DNA from: an uncultured Aureispira sp.
GTDB taxonomy: Bacteria; Bacteroidota; Bacteroidia; Chitinophagales; Saprospiraceae
Assembly (NCBI GenBank): GCA_905480075.1
Contig: CAJQOX010000060.1
Coordinates: 1-33,107, forward strand
Length of the DNA stretch: 33,107 bases
Direction of reading: 5' to 3'
Part shown: positions 15,263-24,184 of the stretch, in pieces
Position numbering within the stretch: the first letter of the stretch is position 1
Layout: the number at the start of each line of letters is the position of its first letter
The notes under the pieces: model-generated
Seen by the model: the letters and a program-made list of their open reading frames with translations, nothing else
Told to the model about the DNA's origin: nothing
Database searches by the model: none
Translations under genes and position numbers: made by a program

Positions 15263-17224
15263 TTAAAATTTAATAAGCTTTTTATTAACTACAGGAATAC
15301 CTTTATCGTTCATCAGGGACAACAAATATAAGCCTTTTTCCAAATTGTACAAATTGATTTGTTCTACGAATTCACCGGAGAAAACTTCCTGCCCCATAGT
15401 ATTATAAATAATAAGGGAATATTCTGAATCAGAATCATCATCTGATAGTTTTAGATTCAAAATCCCTTCTGTAGGATTGGGATAAACAAGGAGTTCAAGG
15501 GAAGGGTTTTCAATATTATCGACAGGAATAAGGGTAAAATCAGCCCCTCCCCAAAGAAGGGGTCTTATCATAACAGACCCTTTGATTGACATCGTATCCC
15601 AAGAGGACCCTGTGCCAATAAAGGTTTTAGATCTTGCATCAGTAGACCGGTCAAAGCCTACCGGAACTTCAGGGCCAAAAGATTGTTGCCAACCCACATA
15701 AAACTTTTGTCCGGGTTCCAGATGAACCAGGACTTTATCACCCGAGAAATCCAATAATTCTACAAAATAGAAACCATTGAAGCCATTAGCATATTGGAGG
15801 TGGAATAAATCTCTTGAAAAAGCTTCAGGACCAGTCAGAGAATCGAGCCAAACCTTAACATTAATAAAGTCGAGCTGAGCATCACGGTTAGTAAAGTAGG
15901 GTAAATGAAAATAAATTCCCTGCAGGGTGTCCTTGATTTCAGAAGTAAACTCTACAGCTACCTTGGTACCTAACCCCTGAGCAATAACGCGTGTTTCGGC
16001 CGTACCGTCATCGTAGGCGAAATAATTATCAAGGACCGTGTTAGTTGAAACAGTATCATTGAAGAAAAAGACAGGATTGCTTTGAAAACCACCCGGAGAA
16101 AGAATTTTATAGGTAGACCGGATAGTAGTTTTTTCCGTAGGGTTAAAAGAAGAATGAAAGGTACCTGCCAGTTCATGTCTGAGAGAATCATCGGAATTAG
16201 CACTTGGAAAATAAGAAGGAATTGCAGGGATACCTTCAACAATCAGGGAAGTAGAAGCGGGAGAAATTTCCTCTACTTCATACTCTCTGTCCAGGGTAGC
16301 TATTCCGGAAACATCATTATGGTTGAAATTATAAATAAGGACAGAATCTGCCCAGCAAGAGGGCCCTGTAAAGTGACGCCAGGGCATAGAGGAATAATTA
16401 TTTTTTAGAGGAGTGGTAGGCCTTTGTGTAAAAGTGACATCAGGGTGTCTTCCATAATTGGGGTTCAATGAATCGGCGTTATTAGCCCTAGATTCATCCA
16501 GGATGATATAATCGAGATGCCAATGATCGTTATTTCCAGACACCGAGGCAAGGTTTCTGTATCTGAACTGAAAGCCATTATAGAGGTAAAATCCTGAATC
16601 GACCGCAATATACTGTTGATTAAATTCAGGAATTACAAGCGTTGAAACAGAATCCGCTACCCCGGGAACAGCCCAAACAGAAATCCAGACATCATTGCTG
16701 TCTTTAAATTCCAGAAAAAAGGAATCCCGTTCTTCCGGGCGATCAGAGAGGCCCTGTTTTTGATAAAAGAAACTAAGATAGATAGCATCAGCTGCTGTTT
16801 TTCCGGACAAGTCGATATGTTGTGAAGTCAGTGTATCGGCAGGAGAACCCATCCCTACCGAGGCTGACGTATTATAAGGAGTGCCATCAGGTGAAAGGCC
16901 TTCGAAAGTAGCCACTCCAACAGAGGGAGGTTTGAAAGCCATATCAAAATTCACAAAAACATGGTTATCCTGCCATTTATTGCAATCGGGATATATATCA
17001 TCAGAACCTGAAAAATCTTCAAAGAAAGGCATCGGTAAAGTATCGGGGACACAGGACTGACTATTTCTGGAATGGTTATCAGCAACAGTTTCAATATATT
17101 TCAGAATAACGGGGTTGTTATCCAAGGGGTATTCAACCAAATGTTGAGCGGAAACATGATAAGGTAAGTACAATAAAAAAAAGCAAAGCAGGAGAAGCTC
17201 AGAAAATGCTTTTAAGCCATTCAT
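15263..17224 (-). CDS. Type IX secretion cargo protein
   Basis: A 653-residue secreted protein with a signal peptide (about 1-26, ending HVSAQ), a long beta-rich body and a C-terminal T9SS type A sorting domain at about 579-653 (LLVYPNPTEGILNLKL, SLIIYNTMGQEVFSG, LYNLEKGLYLLSL and a basic KKLIKF end). The N-terminal part contains PFFEDFSGSDDI and LSFFYQKQGLSDR, which resemble MAM/lectin-like jelly-roll domains of other Bacteroidota T9SS proteins. No catalytic motif is visible; it could be an adhesin or structural surface protein. Export by the T9SS and sorting-domain removal are inferred from the family. It is one of two such cargo proteins in the window. A promoter and an upstream-gene terminator lie in the 263 bp before it. 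Confidence 0.85.
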   Translation of the reverse strand: MNGLKAFSELLLLCFFLLYLPYHVSAQHLVEYPLDNNPVILKYIETVADNHSRNSQSCVPDTLPMPFFEDFSGSDDIYPDCNKWQDNHVFVNFDMAFKPPSVGVATFEGLSPDGTPYNTSASVGMGSPADTLTSQHIDLSGKTAADAIYLSFFYQKQGLSDRPEERDSFFLEFKDSNDVWISVWAVPGVADSVSTLVIPEFNQQYIAVDSGFYLYNGFQFRYRNLASVSGNNDHWHLDYIILDESRANNADSLNPNYGRHPDVTFTQRPTTPLKNNYSSMPWRHFTGPSCWADSVLIYNFNHNDVSGIATLDREYEVEEISPASTSLIVEGIPAIPSYFPSANSDDSLRHELAGTFHSSFNPTEKTTIRSTYKILSPGGFQSNPVFFFNDTVSTNTVLDNYFAYDDGTAETRVIAQGLGTKVAVEFTSEIKDTLQGIYFHLPYFTNRDAQLDFINVKVWLDSLTGPEAFSRDLFHLQYANGFNGFYFVELLDFSGDKVLVHLEPGQKFYVGWQQSFGPEVPVGFDRSTDARSKTFIGTGSSWDTMSIKGSVMIRPLLWGGADFTLIPVDNIENPSLELLVYPNPTEGILNLKLSDDDSDSEYSLIIYNTMGQEVFSGEFVEQINLYNLEKGLYLLSLMNDKGIPVVNKKLIKF

Positions 17225-17282
17225 AAAAAAAAAGTTATGTTGTCTAAATTCAATAAATAAAAACCTCCATCAATATAATTGC

Positions 17283-17313
17283 CAAATTTACAAAGAAGTT
17301 AGTCAAAAAAAAA
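17283..17313 (-). promoter_or_regulatory. Promoter candidate for the T9SS cargo gene
   Basis: On the minus strand TAAATTTG (17290-17283) is a perfect match to the Bacteroidota -7 element TAnnTTTG; the -33 position falls in a T run that serves as a weak TTTG. It lies about 60 bp from the ATG at 17224 and just after the hairpin terminator. Confidence 0.35.
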
Positions 17314-17379
17314 CTTGAGGCCTCATTCTCTTAATATAAGGTCTATTTTAACCTTACAAACGAGAGGAAGCTTCAAGTT
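17303..17379 (-). terminator. Terminator of the DUF4197 lipoprotein gene
   Basis: The minus strand forms an outer AACTTGA/TCAAGTT stem (17379-17373 with 17318-17312), continued by an imperfect stem, and an inner TAAGGT/ACCTTA hairpin (17337-17356). A run of nine T follows at 17313-17305. It is downstream of the DUF4197 gene. Confidence 0.75.
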
Positions 17380-17487
17380 GTGGTATTTTTAAGGTAATTT
17401 TAATACTAAAACAAAAAAACTGACAGAAAAACTATAAACAAGTCAAAGTCAGAAAAACAAAAGTAATTACGGTCAATAAAAAAACAA

Positions 17488-18225
17488 CTATTTATTATCC
17501 TGTTTTGCAAACACCTTTTTGAGTAAGTCAGTAACTCGTTGAACCGGATCTTTTCTGATTAATTTTTCTTCTTTTTCAATCATCATAAAAACGCCATCCA
17601 TTGCTTTATCAGTAACGTAATCATCCAGGTCAGGGTTTACTTTTTCAATAAATGGAATTCTGTTATATTTAGTAATAACAGAGGACCAGGCATCCGAAGC
17701 GCCAACAGAATTCAAAGATTTTTTGATGACCGGATTAAAGGAATCGAACAAGGCTTTTGAAGTAGTTTTTTTGAGGTAATTAGTACAAGCATTATCAGCC
17801 CCCATAAGAATATCCATAGCATCTGTTACGGTCATAGAAGTAATGGCATTCACAAAAACATCTTTGGCACCAATAGCAGCATCTTCGGCAGCGCGGTTCA
17901 GTTTCTCAACAGCGACATCAACAATAGCCCCTGCCCCGATATCCCGGAGAGTTTTTTCAACTTTCTGAGCTTCAGGAGGAAAAAGGACCTTGACCGCATC
18001 ATTTTTAAAAAAACCATCCTTAACAGAGAGTACATCCACCCCTTTACTTGTACCCTGCACAAGCGCCTCTTTAAGGCCGTTGATAATCTGATCATTAGTC
18101 AATGCTGTTGAACCGGAAGAATCACCACCAAGAGTAGAATTTACAACATCCTGGACGATATCGCAATTTGACAAAGACAAAAAAGTGAAGAGGCAAAAGG
18201 TCCAGACAGAAATTTTTTTGATCAT
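17488..18225 (-). CDS. DUF4197-family lipoprotein
   Basis: A 245-residue lipoprotein of the DUF4197 family. I start it at the ATG at 18225 since KKISVWTFCLFTFLSLSNC is a standard lipoprotein leader (Cys21); the longer in-frame extension lacks such logic. The mature part begins with a Gly/Ser-rich spacer, then the conserved helical region: QIINGLKEALVQGTSKGVD (family signature), a FPPEAQKVEKTLRDIG segment, AAIGAKDVFVNAITSMTVTD, and DPDLDDYVTDKAMDGVFMMI-type C-terminal helices. DUF4197 proteins are envelope-located and uncharacterised. The gene has its own terminator; upstream is folB, 138 bp away. Function not known. Confidence 0.88.
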   Translation of the reverse strand: MIKKISVWTFCLFTFLSLSNCDIVQDVVNSTLGGDSSGSTALTNDQIINGLKEALVQGTSKGVDVLSVKDGFFKNDAVKVLFPPEAQKVEKTLRDIGAGAIVDVAVEKLNRAAEDAAIGAKDVFVNAITSMTVTDAMDILMGADNACTNYLKKTTSKALFDSFNPVIKKSLNSVGASDAWSSVITKYNRIPFIEKVNPDLDDYVTDKAMDGVFMMIEKEEKLIRKDPVQRVTDLLKKVFAKQDNK

Positions 18226-18363
18226 TTCAGTAAAATTAATAGTTAAAAAAAGATGATTTAAAGCAGAAGCAAAAATTAAACCTGTAATAATTTGATTTAT
18301 AAGGGCTGCAAATTCAATAAGCATTCCAATAGTCAGAAAAAAAATATTTTAACTTAATAAAAT

Positions 18364-18888
18364 TCAATTTCGGTCTTTGATAAAATGTGGCAACAAACAG
18401 TTTCTGCAAATATCGGGGCCAAAAGAGCGGGTCATAGAAGCTCTTGTTTCGGGATAAACCTGTCCATGTTTTGTCCAGCAATCCCCTTTTTGATGAGAGA
18501 GGAAAGGTTTTTTACATTTATCACATTTTAATACAAAGTTTTTTTCAATTTCTACATACGCTCTCTGCACAGAAGCCCCTAAGGGTGGGTTTAATTTAAC
18601 AACCCTGACTTTAAGTGCCTGCACGGAAGTACAGATAGATATTATTTTATTGACAATACGATGAGCGAGGGTTTCGATGAGTTTTGAATTTTTATTCATT
18701 TCCACTTTTACAATTCTGTAAATTGTCTCATAGTTAACAGTCCCCTCAAGGATGTCATCCTCTCCAGCAAGTTTAAAGTCGGTATTCAAATAAACATCCA
18801 CAGAATAATCCCCTCCGATAAGCTGTTCTTCGGGATAAAAACCGTGATAAGCAAAAAACTTCATACCTTCCAAAGCGATCAAACCCAT
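18364..18888 (-). CDS. folB: Dihydroneopterin aldolase with Cys-rich C-terminal extension
   Basis: A 174-residue protein. Residues 1-118 form dihydroneopterin aldolase, which converts 7,8-dihydroneopterin to 6-hydroxymethyl-dihydropterin in folate synthesis: ALEGMKFFAYHGFYPEEQLIGG (active-site Glu near residue 21), EGTVNYETIYRIV (48-60) and VRVVKLNPPLGASVQRAYVEI with the catalytic Lys98. Residues 119-174 are an extension with Cys122, Cys125, Cys137, Cys161 and Cys164, two CxxC pairs with a fifth cysteine between, as in zinc ribbons; standard FolB of about 120 residues lacks this. The gene starts six bases after the dipeptidyl-peptidase stop, so the two are probably co-transcribed. What the tail does is unknown; metal binding is my inference. 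Confidence 0.9.
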   Translation of the reverse strand: MGLIALEGMKFFAYHGFYPEEQLIGGDYSVDVYLNTDFKLAGEDDILEGTVNYETIYRIVKVEMNKNSKLIETLAHRIVNKIISICTSVQALKVRVVKLNPPLGASVQRAYVEIEKNFVLKCDKCKKPFLSHQKGDCWTKHGQVYPETRASMTRSFGPDICRNCLLPHFIKDRN

Positions 18889-18894
18889 AACGAA

Positions 18895-21093
18895 CTATTT
18901 ATTCAGTTTCTCATCAATATAAGTCAGCACTTTATTCATCAGGTGTACCCGGTCCTTTCCCCTGACATTATGTTTGTGCATAGGATAAGGGAAAAAATCC
19001 ATCAGGATACCATTTTGGACAAAGGCCTGAACGAGAGAGAGGTTATGTTGCATAACAACCACATCATCAACGGTACCATGAATAAGCAGCAGGTCGCCTT
19101 TAAGATTTTCGACAAAATTTTTGAGTTGAGTATTCTTATAGCCTTCGGGATTTTCTTTGGGCATATCCATATAGCGTTCACCATACATAATCTCGTAATA
19201 ATTCCAATCGGTAACCGGGCCACCGGCAACGCCTACTTTAAACACATCGGGATATTTCAACATCATAGAAGTGGTCATAAAACCGCCATATGACCATCCG
19301 TGTACCGCCATTTTATCTGTATCGGCAAAAGGCAGAGTTTTGAGATATTCCACACCCACCATTTGATCTTTCATTTCATGGACACCCAAATTGCGATGAA
19401 TTACATTTTCAAATTCAAAGCCTCTTTTTGAAGACCCTCTGTTATCGACAGTAAAAACCAGGTAACCATTATTAGCTGCATGATACATCCACAAGCTGGC
19501 AGAGGCCAACCAGGAATTATTGACCATTTGTGCATGCGGGCCGCCATAGACATAGACAATCACGGGGTATTTTTTAGAGGGGTCAAAATCTGCCGGTTTG
19601 ATTAACCTTGCATTGAGTGGAGTACCGTCTTCCGCTTTAAGCTTTAGGATTTCCGGTTTAGATATTTTGTAATCAACATAAGGGTCAGGCGCTTCGAGTA
19701 ATCTTGAGATTTCTTTGCCATTCAGATCAATGATACGGGTAATGTTTGGATTATTGATATCAGAATAGCTATCTATCAGATGTTTTTTGGAACCACTTAG
19801 TTTAAAACTGTGAATGCCATCTTCCTTTACAATTCTTTGAGATTCGCCTCCACCAGACAGCGGAGCAGAATAAAGCGTAGTATTCAAGCCACTTTCATCG
19901 GTACCTTCAACCAGAATATTTTTACCGCTTTCATCAAGGCCAACAATTTTCAAGGTAACCCATTTACCTTTAGTAACCTGTCCCAGATAATCCCCATTGG
20001 TATTATAACGATGTAAATGCATAAAACCATCTCTTTCGGACCACCAAAGGAATTCATTATTATTTCCGGGGATAAACCAGACAGGGTGTTCCGGTTCCAC
20101 ATATTTGTCGTGTGTTTCTTCAAAAAGAGTTTTGACAAGGTTTCCTGTTTTCGCACTATATTTATTTAGCCAGACATGATTTTGCTCCCTGTTGATGACC
20201 GCCACATAGACGAATTCAGATTCAGGACCCCAGCCGACATTAGTAAGATACTGATCCTTAGGCCCTTTCACATTAAGGTAAGCGACTGTTTGATTCGCAA
20301 CATTAAAGATACCGACTTTGGCGTATTCACTTTTCTGACCAGCCATAGGATATTTGACAGTAGTCAGTGACCCGGGCGTGGAGGAAATATCCAGAAGTGG
20401 ATAATCGGCCACATCCGATTCATCTTTTTGATAGAAAGCCATCAGGGAGCCATCGGGGGACCAGAAAGTACCTTTCCCGATACCAAATTCATAACGGGCG
20501 ATTGCCTGACCACTTACAATATTTTTATCATCGAAGGAAGTTACAGCGATATTTTTCCCTTCTTTTGTTTGACAATAGAGGTTATTATTTTGCGTGAAAG
20601 CAATTTGAGCTGAAGCTTTATGAAAATCCTGATTAGCTCCTCCTTCAGGGTAAGAAATTTCATTTTTAAGAACCATTTTTGTTAGAGGAGATTGATCCAA
20701 TTTAGGCTTCTTAGAGATGGAAGGACTGGCCTTTTGCTTTTCATGGCTTATCCAGACAGATTTACCTTTGTGAATAAAGCTAAAAGTGGAATAAGACTCC
20801 CAGGTAATATAAGGCATAGACTTAAGGGTTCCGGAGAATACCGCATTCAAATCATCAAGTGTAAACATAACAATAGGCATACGACCATAAACATTCTGTC
20901 TCATCATTTTAGTACCATCTTCAGAAATGTAGGATAAAACATCCTGATATTTAACCCAGTTCAGGTTAGATAGCGATGCCGGATAAAACTGTCTCCATTG
21001 ACCAAGAACAGATTCTTCGAGCGAGAGGACATTATTCTGTGCATTAGAATTGAGGGAAGAAAGAAAGAGGACAAAAATTATAAAACGTTTCAT
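18895..21093 (-). CDS. Dipeptidyl peptidase IV (S9B family)
   Basis: A 732-residue secreted serine peptidase that removes X-Pro or X-Ala dipeptides from peptides. The signal peptide is about residues 1-18 (ending LNSNAQ). An N-terminal beta-propeller follows, with DPP-IV-type motifs such as VWFIPGNNNEFLWWSERDGF, and an alpha/beta hydrolase domain with GWSYGGF (Ser601), LIHGTVDDVV (Asp676) and YPMHKHNVRG (His708), the full catalytic triad. GGPHAQMVNN provides the oxyanion-side region. In Bacteroidota DPP-IV acts in periplasmic or outer-membrane peptide breakdown. It reads directly into folB six bases on. The unrelated pairing with folB is odd and probably only positional. Confidence 0.93.
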   Translation of the reverse strand: MKRFIIFVLFLSSLNSNAQNNVLSLEESVLGQWRQFYPASLSNLNWVKYQDVLSYISEDGTKMMRQNVYGRMPIVMFTLDDLNAVFSGTLKSMPYITWESYSTFSFIHKGKSVWISHEKQKASPSISKKPKLDQSPLTKMVLKNEISYPEGGANQDFHKASAQIAFTQNNNLYCQTKEGKNIAVTSFDDKNIVSGQAIARYEFGIGKGTFWSPDGSLMAFYQKDESDVADYPLLDISSTPGSLTTVKYPMAGQKSEYAKVGIFNVANQTVAYLNVKGPKDQYLTNVGWGPESEFVYVAVINREQNHVWLNKYSAKTGNLVKTLFEETHDKYVEPEHPVWFIPGNNNEFLWWSERDGFMHLHRYNTNGDYLGQVTKGKWVTLKIVGLDESGKNILVEGTDESGLNTTLYSAPLSGGGESQRIVKEDGIHSFKLSGSKKHLIDSYSDINNPNITRIIDLNGKEISRLLEAPDPYVDYKISKPEILKLKAEDGTPLNARLIKPADFDPSKKYPVIVYVYGGPHAQMVNNSWLASASLWMYHAANNGYLVFTVDNRGSSKRGFEFENVIHRNLGVHEMKDQMVGVEYLKTLPFADTDKMAVHGWSYGGFMTTSMMLKYPDVFKVGVAGGPVTDWNYYEIMYGERYMDMPKENPEGYKNTQLKNFVENLKGDLLLIHGTVDDVVVMQHNLSLVQAFVQNGILMDFFPYPMHKHNVRGKDRVHLMNKVLTYIDEKLNK

Positions 21094-21234
21094 TTTCAGG
21101 AAATTTTATACAATACAAGTGTTAATGCTGTAGATTAAAAATTATTAAATATCAAAAAAATAAAAAGAGTGGCAAAATATAATAAAAAAGGATAAGAGTG
21201 TGCAAATTTAAGAAAGAGAAGAAAAGGGGAAAGA

Positions 21235-21429
21235 TCAGGAAATAATTTTCTTTACCCTACCTACCTCACCGGTTTCGAGCCTGACCTTAATACCATGTGG
21301 GTGAAATTTACTTTTTGTAAGAATATCTTTAACAAAGCCCTCGGTTAAGAAGCCCGATTTTTGATCTTCTTTAAGAACAATAGCTACTTCGAGTCCTGAC
21401 TTTATATCACTTCTGTTATTACCTTCCAT
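21235..21429 (-). CDS. ywbE: YwbE-like small protein
   Basis: A 64-residue protein of the YwbE (DUF2196) family. Its one domain reads RSDIKSGLEVAIVLKEDQKS, then GFVKDILTKSKFHPHGIKVRL and ends EVGRVKKIIS, matching the short beta-rich family fold that resembles an SH3-like KOW barrel. The function is not known experimentally. It follows the DEAD-box helicase by 18 bp on the same strand and is probably co-transcribed with it, which favours a role near RNA or translation, but that is inference from position only. Confidence 0.88.
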   Translation of the reverse strand: MEGNNRSDIKSGLEVAIVLKEDQKSGFLTEGFVKDILTKSKFHPHGIKVRLETGEVGRVKKIIS

Positions 21430-21447
21430 CCTTTAAAATAGTAAAGA

Positions 21448-22752
21448 TTATTTTTTTTGAGAGTTGTTATTATTCTTCTTTCCGGAGGAGTTGTTTTTAT
21501 TCCGGGACTTATTTGAGGCATATTTGTGTTTTCCGGATTTATTTTTGAATTTTCCGGATTTGTTATTTCTGTTGTTTTTAAAATTGCCTTTACCACCACC
21601 TCTGATTTTAAATACCGGTCCTTCGCCTAACTCCTTGGGCAAAGCCATCTGAGGAATTTTATCTTCAATAAGCTTTTCAATTTTGGAGAACTTATACATG
21701 TCATCCTGATTGACAAGCGTAAGGGCAACACCTGTTGTAGAGGCACGGGCAGTACGACCTACACGGTGCACATAGTCGGCGGCATCGCCTGGCACATCAA
21801 AATTAATAACAAGGTTAATATCTTTAATATCCACCCCCCGGCTGAGGACATCGGTAGCCACAAGGATGCGAATAGTTTTCTGTTTAAATTTAAGCAATAC
21901 CTGTTCTCTTTCAGTTTGTTCGAGATCAGAAGAAATTCCGGAGGCAGAAAATTTTGCTTTTTTGAGAGATTTTACGATATCATTTACTTTCCTTTTGGTG
22001 GAGGTAAAAATAAGGATACGTTCATATTCAGGTTTATCGCTCAACAGTGAATTAATCAGCGCCGTTTTTTGATTATCAAAAACCATATAAGCAGCCTGCA
22101 GCACCCCTTCAGCAGGTTTGGCAAGAGAAATATTGATCGATTTTGGATTATTGAGAATTTGTTTGGCAAGGGACCTCATTTTAGGTGCCATTGTAGCACT
22201 GAACATGAGATTTTGTCGTTTTTTGGGCAGATAAGAAATAATTTTTTGAATATCTTCCATAAACCCCATATCGAGCATTCTATCGGCTTCATCGAGAATC
22301 AGGTGTTCTACCGATTCGAATTTCACATAGCCAAGATTGAGGTGCGAGATTAACTTACCCGGAGTTGCAACAATCATATTTCCCCCCATGGTAAGCGCTC
22401 TTTTTTGCTGAGCGAAATCATCGCCGCCACTGCCACCATAAACCGCAATAGAACTGACATTAACAAAGTAGGCAAAACCCTGAATTTGTTTTTCAATCTG
22501 AATAGCCAATTCTCTTGTAGGGCAAACGATGAGCGTGTTGATAGTATCCGTAGGATTATCGGCCAATTTATTAAGAATAGGTAATATAAAGGCAGCTGTT
22601 TTTCCAGTACCTGTCTGAGCGCAGGCAATCAGGTCGTCCCCTTCCAAAATAACAGGGATAGCCTGTTCCTGAATAGGGGTTGCATCAACAAAGCCCATAT
22701 CATCAAGCGCATCCAATAAATCATAGTTCAGGTCAAGTTCCTCAAAAGTCAT
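21448..22752 (-). CDS. DEAD-box RNA helicase, RhlE-like, with basic tail
   Basis: A 434-residue ATP-dependent RNA helicase. Helicase motifs in order: the Q motif (FVDATPIQEQAIP, 21-33), motif I AQTGTGKT (45-52), Ia PTREL (78-82), GG and TPGK (130-133), II DEAD (154-157), III SAT (185-187), and in domain 2 IFTSTKRK, DVLSRGVDI and VI HRVGRTARA. The tail beyond about residue 380 is low-complexity, rich in Asn, Lys and Ser-Gly (GGGKGNFKNNRNN and similar), as in RhlE-type helicases where it binds RNA or ribosomes. The activity is unwinding of short RNA duplexes in ribosome assembly, mRNA decay or cold adaptation. The ATG at 22752 precedes the FEELDL start usual in this family. Confidence 0.95.
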   Translation of the reverse strand: MTFEELDLNYDLLDALDDMGFVDATPIQEQAIPVILEGDDLIACAQTGTGKTAAFILPILNKLADNPTDTINTLIVCPTRELAIQIEKQIQGFAYFVNVSSIAVYGGSGGDDFAQQKRALTMGGNMIVATPGKLISHLNLGYVKFESVEHLILDEADRMLDMGFMEDIQKIISYLPKKRQNLMFSATMAPKMRSLAKQILNNPKSINISLAKPAEGVLQAAYMVFDNQKTALINSLLSDKPEYERILIFTSTKRKVNDIVKSLKKAKFSASGISSDLEQTEREQVLLKFKQKTIRILVATDVLSRGVDIKDINLVINFDVPGDAADYVHRVGRTARASTTGVALTLVNQDDMYKFSKIEKLIEDKIPQMALPKELGEGPVFKIRGGGKGNFKNNRNNKSGKFKNKSGKHKYASNKSRNKNNSSGKKNNNNSQKK

Positions 22753-22928
22753 GTAAATTTGATATAAAGTAAGAATTCTGAAAAAGGGCTGAAGTATAAT
22801 CAGGGTCAGCCTATATTAATTAATTATAAAGCCGAATGTAGCACTTTTTTTTCAGAAATCTCATTTTTAAGACTGTAGAGTGTCTAAACAGACAAATTGA
22901 AAAGCGGAACAAGAGAAAATGTAAGAAA

Positions 22929-23738
22929 CTAACGGATATTTCCCACCGGAATTTTAAATTGCTGAACAACCTTTGCCTGAATAAAGATCATTTTCTCATT
23001 ATTGAATTCAAGCTTATCCGTTAAACTTTCAGAAACAAGGGGGACATCAGCAGAATTCTGAATAACTACACCCGGAGAAGATTCGACAGAAAAAGGAAGC
23101 CACTTCTGCAAAGAAATGTTATTGTTGACAAAGAGACTCTGAACAGACCAAAAGGGTACAAACTCACCTTGTTTATAAAATCCAAGGTCATAATTTCTGA
23201 ACAGTAAAGAAGAGTTTGCTTTGACAAAAAACGCCCTGAAACTTTGCCCGTGTACACCTGAGAAGATTATCTCAACCAGATATTTTTCATTTTGTGTAAT
23301 TTTGTTGGCAGCAAAAGGCAAATCAATCAGCGGATCCGATTCAAACTTCCCGTTTTCGGGGAGGTGTTTTTCGCCTGAAGCCGGCATGAGGTACCACATA
23401 TCAACATTATGATTATTTTGAATCAACAACTTCACCTTCTGTCCTCTAGCCGGCACCTCCTTGTTGATTTGTTCTTTATCCTTAGTCTCCTGAATTACCG
23501 AATAGGAAATGACGGACATCACTTTTGTTTTTTCTTCAAAAAGTTCAGCATTGCTATCCTCAATAATTTCTTCGCCCGATTCTTTACCCGAATCATCAGA
23601 ATTACTTTTTGATTTAAAAATATCTTCAACAGGTGCTTCGGAGTTACTTTCCGCTTTTTTGACAGGTTCTACCTGAGAGACACATGAATTGAGGTTAAAA
23701 ACAAAAAAAAGAATAGTAAGAAAGAAAAGAAATTTCAT
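22929..23738 (-). CDS. Lipoprotein of unknown function with acidic region
   Basis: A 269-residue lipoprotein: leader ending FNLNSC (Cys19). Residues about 25-75 are a low-complexity acidic/Ser-rich linker (ESNSEAPVEDIF, SGKESGEEIIEDSNAEL). The remaining part (VKLLIQNNHNVDMWYLMP, LPFAANKITQNEKYLVEI, FVPFWSVQSLFVNNN) looks beta-rich with no family I recognise. The linker suggests a domain held away from the membrane. It is on the same strand as the era neighbourhood and is preceded by a 63-bp gap. A small IR (TGTCT/AGACA near 22883) lies downstream but has no clear T run. Confidence 0.7.
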   Translation of the reverse strand: MKFLFFLTILFFVFNLNSCVSQVEPVKKAESNSEAPVEDIFKSKSNSDDSGKESGEEIIEDSNAELFEEKTKVMSVISYSVIQETKDKEQINKEVPARGQKVKLLIQNNHNVDMWYLMPASGEKHLPENGKFESDPLIDLPFAANKITQNEKYLVEIIFSGVHGQSFRAFFVKANSSLLFRNYDLGFYKQGEFVPFWSVQSLFVNNNISLQKWLPFSVESSPGVVIQNSADVPLVSESLTDKLEFNNEKMIFIQAKVVQQFKIPVGNIR

Positions 23739-23801
23739 AAAAAGATGTTTAATAAAAAAATAATAGGAAGTGTTCTAAACATCAACAAGGAATCGAAAAG
23801 T

Positions 23802-24161
23802 TTAAAAATCTGGTGTCGGAATAACTCTTGAAAACTCCCACCCACCTTTATCTGCTTCTTCTTTTATAAGCCAGGCAGTATTAATTAAATCAGCTTCATC
23901 TTCAGAATTATTGGCAGTAAACATAGGCAGAACAAGTGTAAAATCAGGTGCAATTTCCAACTGCAGATTATTAATTATTTCCAGGGATTTTTTCACAGCA
24001 TCTTCTACGTCAATACAATCAAAAATGGTAAAATCCCCGGTAGCTTTAATCTCATCATTATTAGTCTGCAGGCCAAGGCGAACCTGATATGGAGGTTTAG
24101 CACCTGCGGGCATCAGAAATAAAACGGACCTTGCCTTAATATTTAAATTAATCTGAGTCAT
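23802..24161 (-). CDS. Small soluble protein of unknown function
   Basis: A 119-residue protein without signal peptide or membrane span. It begins MTQINLNIKARSVLFLMPAG, has an alternating strand/helix pattern (ATGDFTIFDCIDVEDAVKKS, DFTLVLPMFTANN) and ends SRVIPTPDF. No known motif was identified. It is 23 bp downstream of era on the same strand, so it is likely in the era transcript. Only its position and open frame support it, and its function is unknown. Confidence 0.6.
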   Translation of the reverse strand: MTQINLNIKARSVLFLMPAGAKPPYQVRLGLQTNNDEIKATGDFTIFDCIDVEDAVKKSLEIINNLQLEIAPDFTLVLPMFTANNSEDEADLINTAWLIKEEADKGGWEFSRVIPTPDF

Positions 24162-24184
24162 AAGTTAATCAATTTTAAAAAAAA

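Noticed and set aside
18226-18324. N-terminal extension of the DUF4197 protein
   Set aside because: The ATG at 18225 gives a proper lipoprotein leader, and the extension does not.
22801-22900. Small inverted repeats (GGCTG/CAGCC, TGTCT/AGACA) between the helicase and the lipoprotein gene
   Set aside because: Arms of five bases with variable loops and no T run are within chance expectation.
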